A stretch of DNA of 64,000 bases from CALZIK01 sp945787635 (GTDB taxonomy: Bacteria; Acidobacteriota; Thermoanaerobaculia; Multivoradales; JAHEKO01): contig CAMYNM010000004.1 in the NCBI GenBank assembly GCA_947259725.1, positions 62,001-126,000 on the forward strand, in the 5' to 3' direction. Made by a program: the position numbers and the translations under genes. This document shows, one piece after another, positions 61,074-64,000 of the stretch (positions are counted from its first letter, which is position 1; each line of letters opens with the position of its first letter). The notes under the pieces were generated by a model. The model was given only the letters and a program-made list of their open reading frames with translations, searched no databases and was not told the origin of the DNA.

Positions 61074-64000
61074 CACGGCACGATCGTCAGCCGCTCGCCG
61101 GTCGAGTAGGCGGTGAACTCGGGCGCGTACATCGACTGGAGCGTCGCAGGGGCGGACTGGAAGCTGCCGGCAGTGGCCGCACGCAGCCGGTGTTTCATCG
61201 TGTACTCGCCCACCGGCAGCCGCTCGAAGAAGAAATTCATGCCGCTGTCTCGGACCTCCTCGTAGCGCACGAGCCCGAGATCCCACTGATATCCGGAGGT
61301 CGAGCGCTCGGGCTCGAAGCCGGCCGGCCGAGGATCTCGCAGGTGGACGTACTCGGCGGCATGCTTGGCGCGGATCGAGACGTGGACCTCGACCTGGTCG
61401 CCGACCTCGACCTTCGCCCCTTCGGCGAGCGGCTCGAGGCGCCAGCCGTCACCGTCGTGGACACGCCGGAAGTAGCTCCGGTGGGCCTCGAAGAAATCGC
61501 CGCGGGCTTCGGCCGGCAGCTCCTCGGTCGAGAAGTGCCAGGTCGCCGAGGCGAAGGCGAACCCCGGGGTCTCTTTTTCAACGACAACCGTCGAATCGGT
61601 CGTCGGCTCGATCTCCTCTCCGGCGACGACCACCTGGTTGTTCTTGCCCGTGTACTCGTCCGGCTCGAAGACGAAGACCTTCGGGGTCCGCTCGCCAATC
61701 GCGATCGAAACCTCTTCACGCGCCGCCAGAGTGCCTTCGTGCTCGAGGTAGTGAACCAACGAGTAGATGACCTCCGCCGTCGCCCGGGTGGATTTCCAGT
61801 GACCGAGCTTCTTGTTGAGAAGCAGCCACTGCACGAGCCCCTCGCGCCGGGCATCGCCCTCGTCGAGCTCGGTCAGGGTCCGCAATGCGAAGGCGTGACT
61901 TTCGATGGTGTCGTTGTACCAGAGCCAGGCGCGGTCTTCGGGAGCCCAGTAGGTACCGAGCTCGTCGGTCGTCTTGGCCGAATCCATAACGCTGTCAAAA
62001 ACCAGGCGGGCGTCCTTCGAACGACCTTCCCGCTCCAGGGTGAGAGCTAGCTGGGCCTTCGACAGAGGCGAATGCTGCTTCCAATGGCGCATCGAGAAGT
62101 CGAGCATCAGCTCGCGCTCGGCGGCAGTGAAGACTCCACCGGTCCACGAGTCGTCGGGATAACTCGACAGAACGTAGTTCAGAAACGTGACGAACTCCCA
62201 GCAGCAATCGAGACTCATCATGTGCTCGACCATCTCGTCAACGTAGTGACGATGCATGTACTGCCAGGCTTTCTCGACCATCGGCTTCGGAACGTCGACG
62301 CCGAACTCGAGGGCCCGGGAGAAGCCGTTGAGCAGATAGAGCGTCATGTAGGGCGACGGCGGCCCGCCCGGAAACCACGGAAAGCCGCCGATCGCGGTCT
62401 GCGCCTTGCGGAGCTTGGCAAGGGCGGCCTTGCGCTGAGCGCCGGCGATCTTGGGGTCCAGCACGTTGATCAGATCGTCGCCGGATCGGCGACCGCCCTT
62501 CGAGACTCCCACCCACGGGGTCTCTTCGAGCGCCATCTTGCGATTCGGATCGTCGTTCTGCCAGGTCTCGTACTGGGTCTCGCGCTCCGAGAACTCGCGC
62601 GCCATCCGCTTGACCGCCGGATAGTCGTCGTAAAGGGTCGAGACAATCCCGGTCGAGAGGAACCGGTTGAGGGTCTGTTCGGTGCACTCGTAGGGGTAGT
62701 TGGTGAGATACGGAAGCGCCGACAGCACGCTGTAGAAGAGTTGGGTGTCGAGGGTCACGATCAACTGCTCGTCGATCCGGGTTGGATCGTCGTCGCGAGC
62801 GAGGTCCGCAAAGTGCAGGAGTTTGCGATCGCGATCCTTCAAGGTCACGAACCGCGACTGCGCGAGGTGCATGCGGCCGGGCAGCACCGGGAGCGGCCGC
62901 AGCTCGCCGTCGGAGAGCGACCCCGCGACCCCGCGGACCTTGATCGCGATCTCACCGAGCCGAGCGGGCGTCTCGACGCCAACCGTGTGGGTCCAACTCT
63001 TGCCGGGCTCGACGGAGAATCTGCGCCCGCGAGCGACCGAAGGCTCGACTCCGAAGGCCTCGAGGAGGCTCTCCTCGGTGACCGGATCGACGATCTCGAA
63101 GTCGAGAGTACCGTCCAGGCGCTCGTCGCCCGCGTTCTGCACCACGATGCGAAGCTCCGCCCGGTCGCCCTCGCGCAGGAACCGCGGCAGGTAGGGGCGT
63201 ACCAGGAGATCCTTCACGGTCTTGACCCGCTCGGTGGTCCTGCCGGAGCGCAGATCCTTGGTGATCGCGTGGGCCCAAACGTTCCATTCGGTGACCGAGT
63301 CCGGCACTTCGAACTCGAACGCCACTGAGCCGTCGGCGTCGAGCAGGAGATGCGGTTCCCAGAAGGCGGTCTCGGAAAAATCGGAGCGCAGCTCGCCCTC
63401 GACCGGCGCGGCCTCGGGCTCGTCGCCGCCCTGCGCGACCTTCATGGCCTCGCCCTCCACCATCTCGTCGCGGCTCAGGGCTGCGTCCTCCATCGCAGCC
63501 GCCGGCTTCGGCACCGCCATCGCCTCCATCGCGACGCCACTGCGCATCGCCCGCATGCGTCCGCCCGGCCCGTAGCGACCCAGCCCCCCGATGCCGTAAC
63601 CGCTCAAGAAATTCAAGCGGTCACCGTAAAGCGCCGGATACCCGGGCAGCGAAAACAGGTTGCCCGCCTGCCAGACCACACTGCTGGGTCCGAGATTCGA
63701 GTCGGCGGCTCCCGGCGCTCCCCAGTGGGAGTACAGACCCATCGGATCGGGCGGTTGATGCGGCGCAAACACGTCCAGGCTGCGGTCGTACATGTAGGCC
63801 AGAAGCTCGGCCGAGCCTTCGGCGAGGTCGACTTCACCGCCCTTGACCCGCACGCGCCAGGTTTCGCGCCCGCCGGGCTCGAGAAAGTCGCGGAAGCTCG
63901 AGAACTCGACCTCGAGCTTCTTGTCGTCCCAGGGCACGAAGATCGTCTCGCCGGCGGTCATGAGCTGATGGTCGCGAACCGCAGTCAATCGCAGGCCGAG
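61073..64000 (-). CDS. Alpha-2-macroglobulin family protein, 5' part beyond the window
   Basis: The frame runs from the window edge to 61073 (about 975 codons visible), so the N-terminal macroglobulin domains and signal peptide are missing. A Gly/Met/Ala-rich linker (RYGPGGRMRAMRSGVAMEAMAVP) precedes the A2M domain start (FWEPHLLLDADGSVAFEFEVPDSVTEWNVWAHAIT). The thioester site is intact: YECTEQTLNRF, a CxEQ motif. The complement-like alpha-helical domain follows (WFPGGPPSPYMTLYLLNGFSRAL, WLWYNDTIESHAFALRTL). The C-terminal receptor-like domain ends FERLPVGEYTMKHRLRA. Bacterial A2Ms trap proteases in the periplasm; a PBP1C neighbour, common for one class, is not visible here. The stop lies at a repeat boundary. 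Confidence 0.92.
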   Translation of the reverse strand, partial: LGLRLTAVRDHQLMTAGETIFVPWDDKKLEVEFSSFRDFLEPGGRETWRVRVKGGEVDLAEGSAELLAYMYDRSLDVFAPHQPPDPMGLYSHWGAPGAADSNLGPSSVVWQAGNLFSLPGYPALYGDRLNFLSGYGIGGLGRYGPGGRMRAMRSGVAMEAMAVPKPAAAMEDAALSRDEMVEGEAMKVAQGGDEPEAAPVEGELRSDFSETAFWEPHLLLDADGSVAFEFEVPDSVTEWNVWAHAITKDLRSGRTTERVKTVKDLLVRPYLPRFLREGDRAELRIVVQNAGDERLDGTLDFEIVDPVTEESLLEAFGVEPSVARGRRFSVEPGKSWTHTVGVETPARLGEIAIKVRGVAGSLSDGELRPLPVLPGRMHLAQSRFVTLKDRDRKLLHFADLARDDDPTRIDEQLIVTLDTQLFYSVLSALPYLTNYPYECTEQTLNRFLSTGIVSTLYDDYPAVKRMAREFSERETQYETWQNDDPNRKMALEETPWVGVSKGGRRSGDDLINVLDPKIAGAQRKAALAKLRKAQTAIGGFPWFPGGPPSPYMTLYLLNGFSRALEFGVDVPKPMVEKAWQYMHRHYVDEMVEHMMSLDCCWEFVTFLNYVLSSYPDDSWTGGVFTAAERELMLDFSMRHWKQHSPLSKAQLALTLEREGRSKDARLVFDSVMDSAKTTDELGTYWAPEDRAWLWYNDTIESHAFALRTLTELDEGDARREGLVQWLLLNKKLGHWKSTRATAEVIYSLVHYLEHEGTLAAREEVSIAIGERTPKVFVFEPDEYTGKNNQVVVAGEEIEPTTDSTVVVEKETPGFAFASATWHFSTEELPAEARGDFFEAHRSYFRRVHDGDGWRLEPLAEGAKVEVGDQVEVHVSIRAKHAAEYVHLRDPRPAGFEPERSTSGYQWDLGLVRYEEVRDSGMNFFFERLPVGEYTMKHRLRAATAGSFQSAPATLQSMYAPEFTAYSTGERLTIVP

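Overview
The window is high-GC DNA (about two thirds G+C by eye) from a Gram-negative bacterium that makes lipid A (LpxA) and has outer-membrane barrels and an RND efflux pump. Two secreted proteins belong to the VWFA-related family found mainly in Acidobacteriota, and MASE1-CHASE-PAS sensing, DUF2911, leucine dehydrogenase, M14 and S8 peptidases fit the same phylum. I infer an acidobacterial (Thermoanaerobaculia- or Vicinamibacteria-like) environmental genome; no rRNA or tRNA was seen to test this. Both window edges cut genes: a MASE1-CHASE-PAS-PAS sensor on the left and an alpha-2-macroglobulin on the right.

Layout. 1-10 kb: sensor, a degenerate squalene/phytoene-synthase-like protein, a BamE-like exported protein, a DtxR/MntR regulator, two secreted proteins (one an HExxH peptidase), lpxA and a small barrel, separated by two REP arrays. 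10-20 kb: MDR dehydrogenase, membrane-fused spermidine-synthase-like protein, atypical SDR, GT2-methyltransferase fusion, ArsR regulator, two metallo-beta-lactamase-fold hydrolases. 19.7-26.4 kb: a complete tetR-OMF-MFP-RND efflux operon. 26.4-31.8 kb: GGDEF-thyA-folA, DUF3187 protein, peroxiredoxin, leucine dehydrogenase. 32-41 kb: a MITE, a phosphatase-fold lipoprotein, PF10023-like and M14 peptidases, a choice-of-anchor-B protein, an S8 protease ending in WSD repeats, and an FHA-EAL protein. 40.8-43.4 kb: ArsR-methyltransferase fusion (SahR architecture) plus ahcY. 43.4-44.6 kb: a gene-free repeat field. 44.5-57.4 kb: hslO operon, then sixA-DUF2911-rluA-vWFA-TPR-vWFA on the minus strand, and ppk1. 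57.4-64 kb: metzincin-like protein, aspartoacylase-family protein, nitrilase-family protein, A2M.

The most interesting signals are not single genes. (1) Twenty or so hairpin repeats have the layout GTAG plus an 8-bp stem, i.e. REP elements, in three arrays plus single copies; one copy shows a compensated stem change and another has a different stem. (2) A second dispersed palindrome family has four copies. Repeats of these kinds, and a 154-bp MITE with CTAG duplications, supply the 3' ends or stop codons of four genes. (3) At least twelve first genes have a TANNNT box ending 6-8 nt before the start codon and no Shine-Dalgarno, so leaderless transcription looks common. (4) Adjacent genes overlap by NTGA with all four bases at N; one of the two CTG starts is forced by an upstream in-frame stop and a signal peptide.

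All calls rest on reading the sequence and recalling family features; no database search was run.
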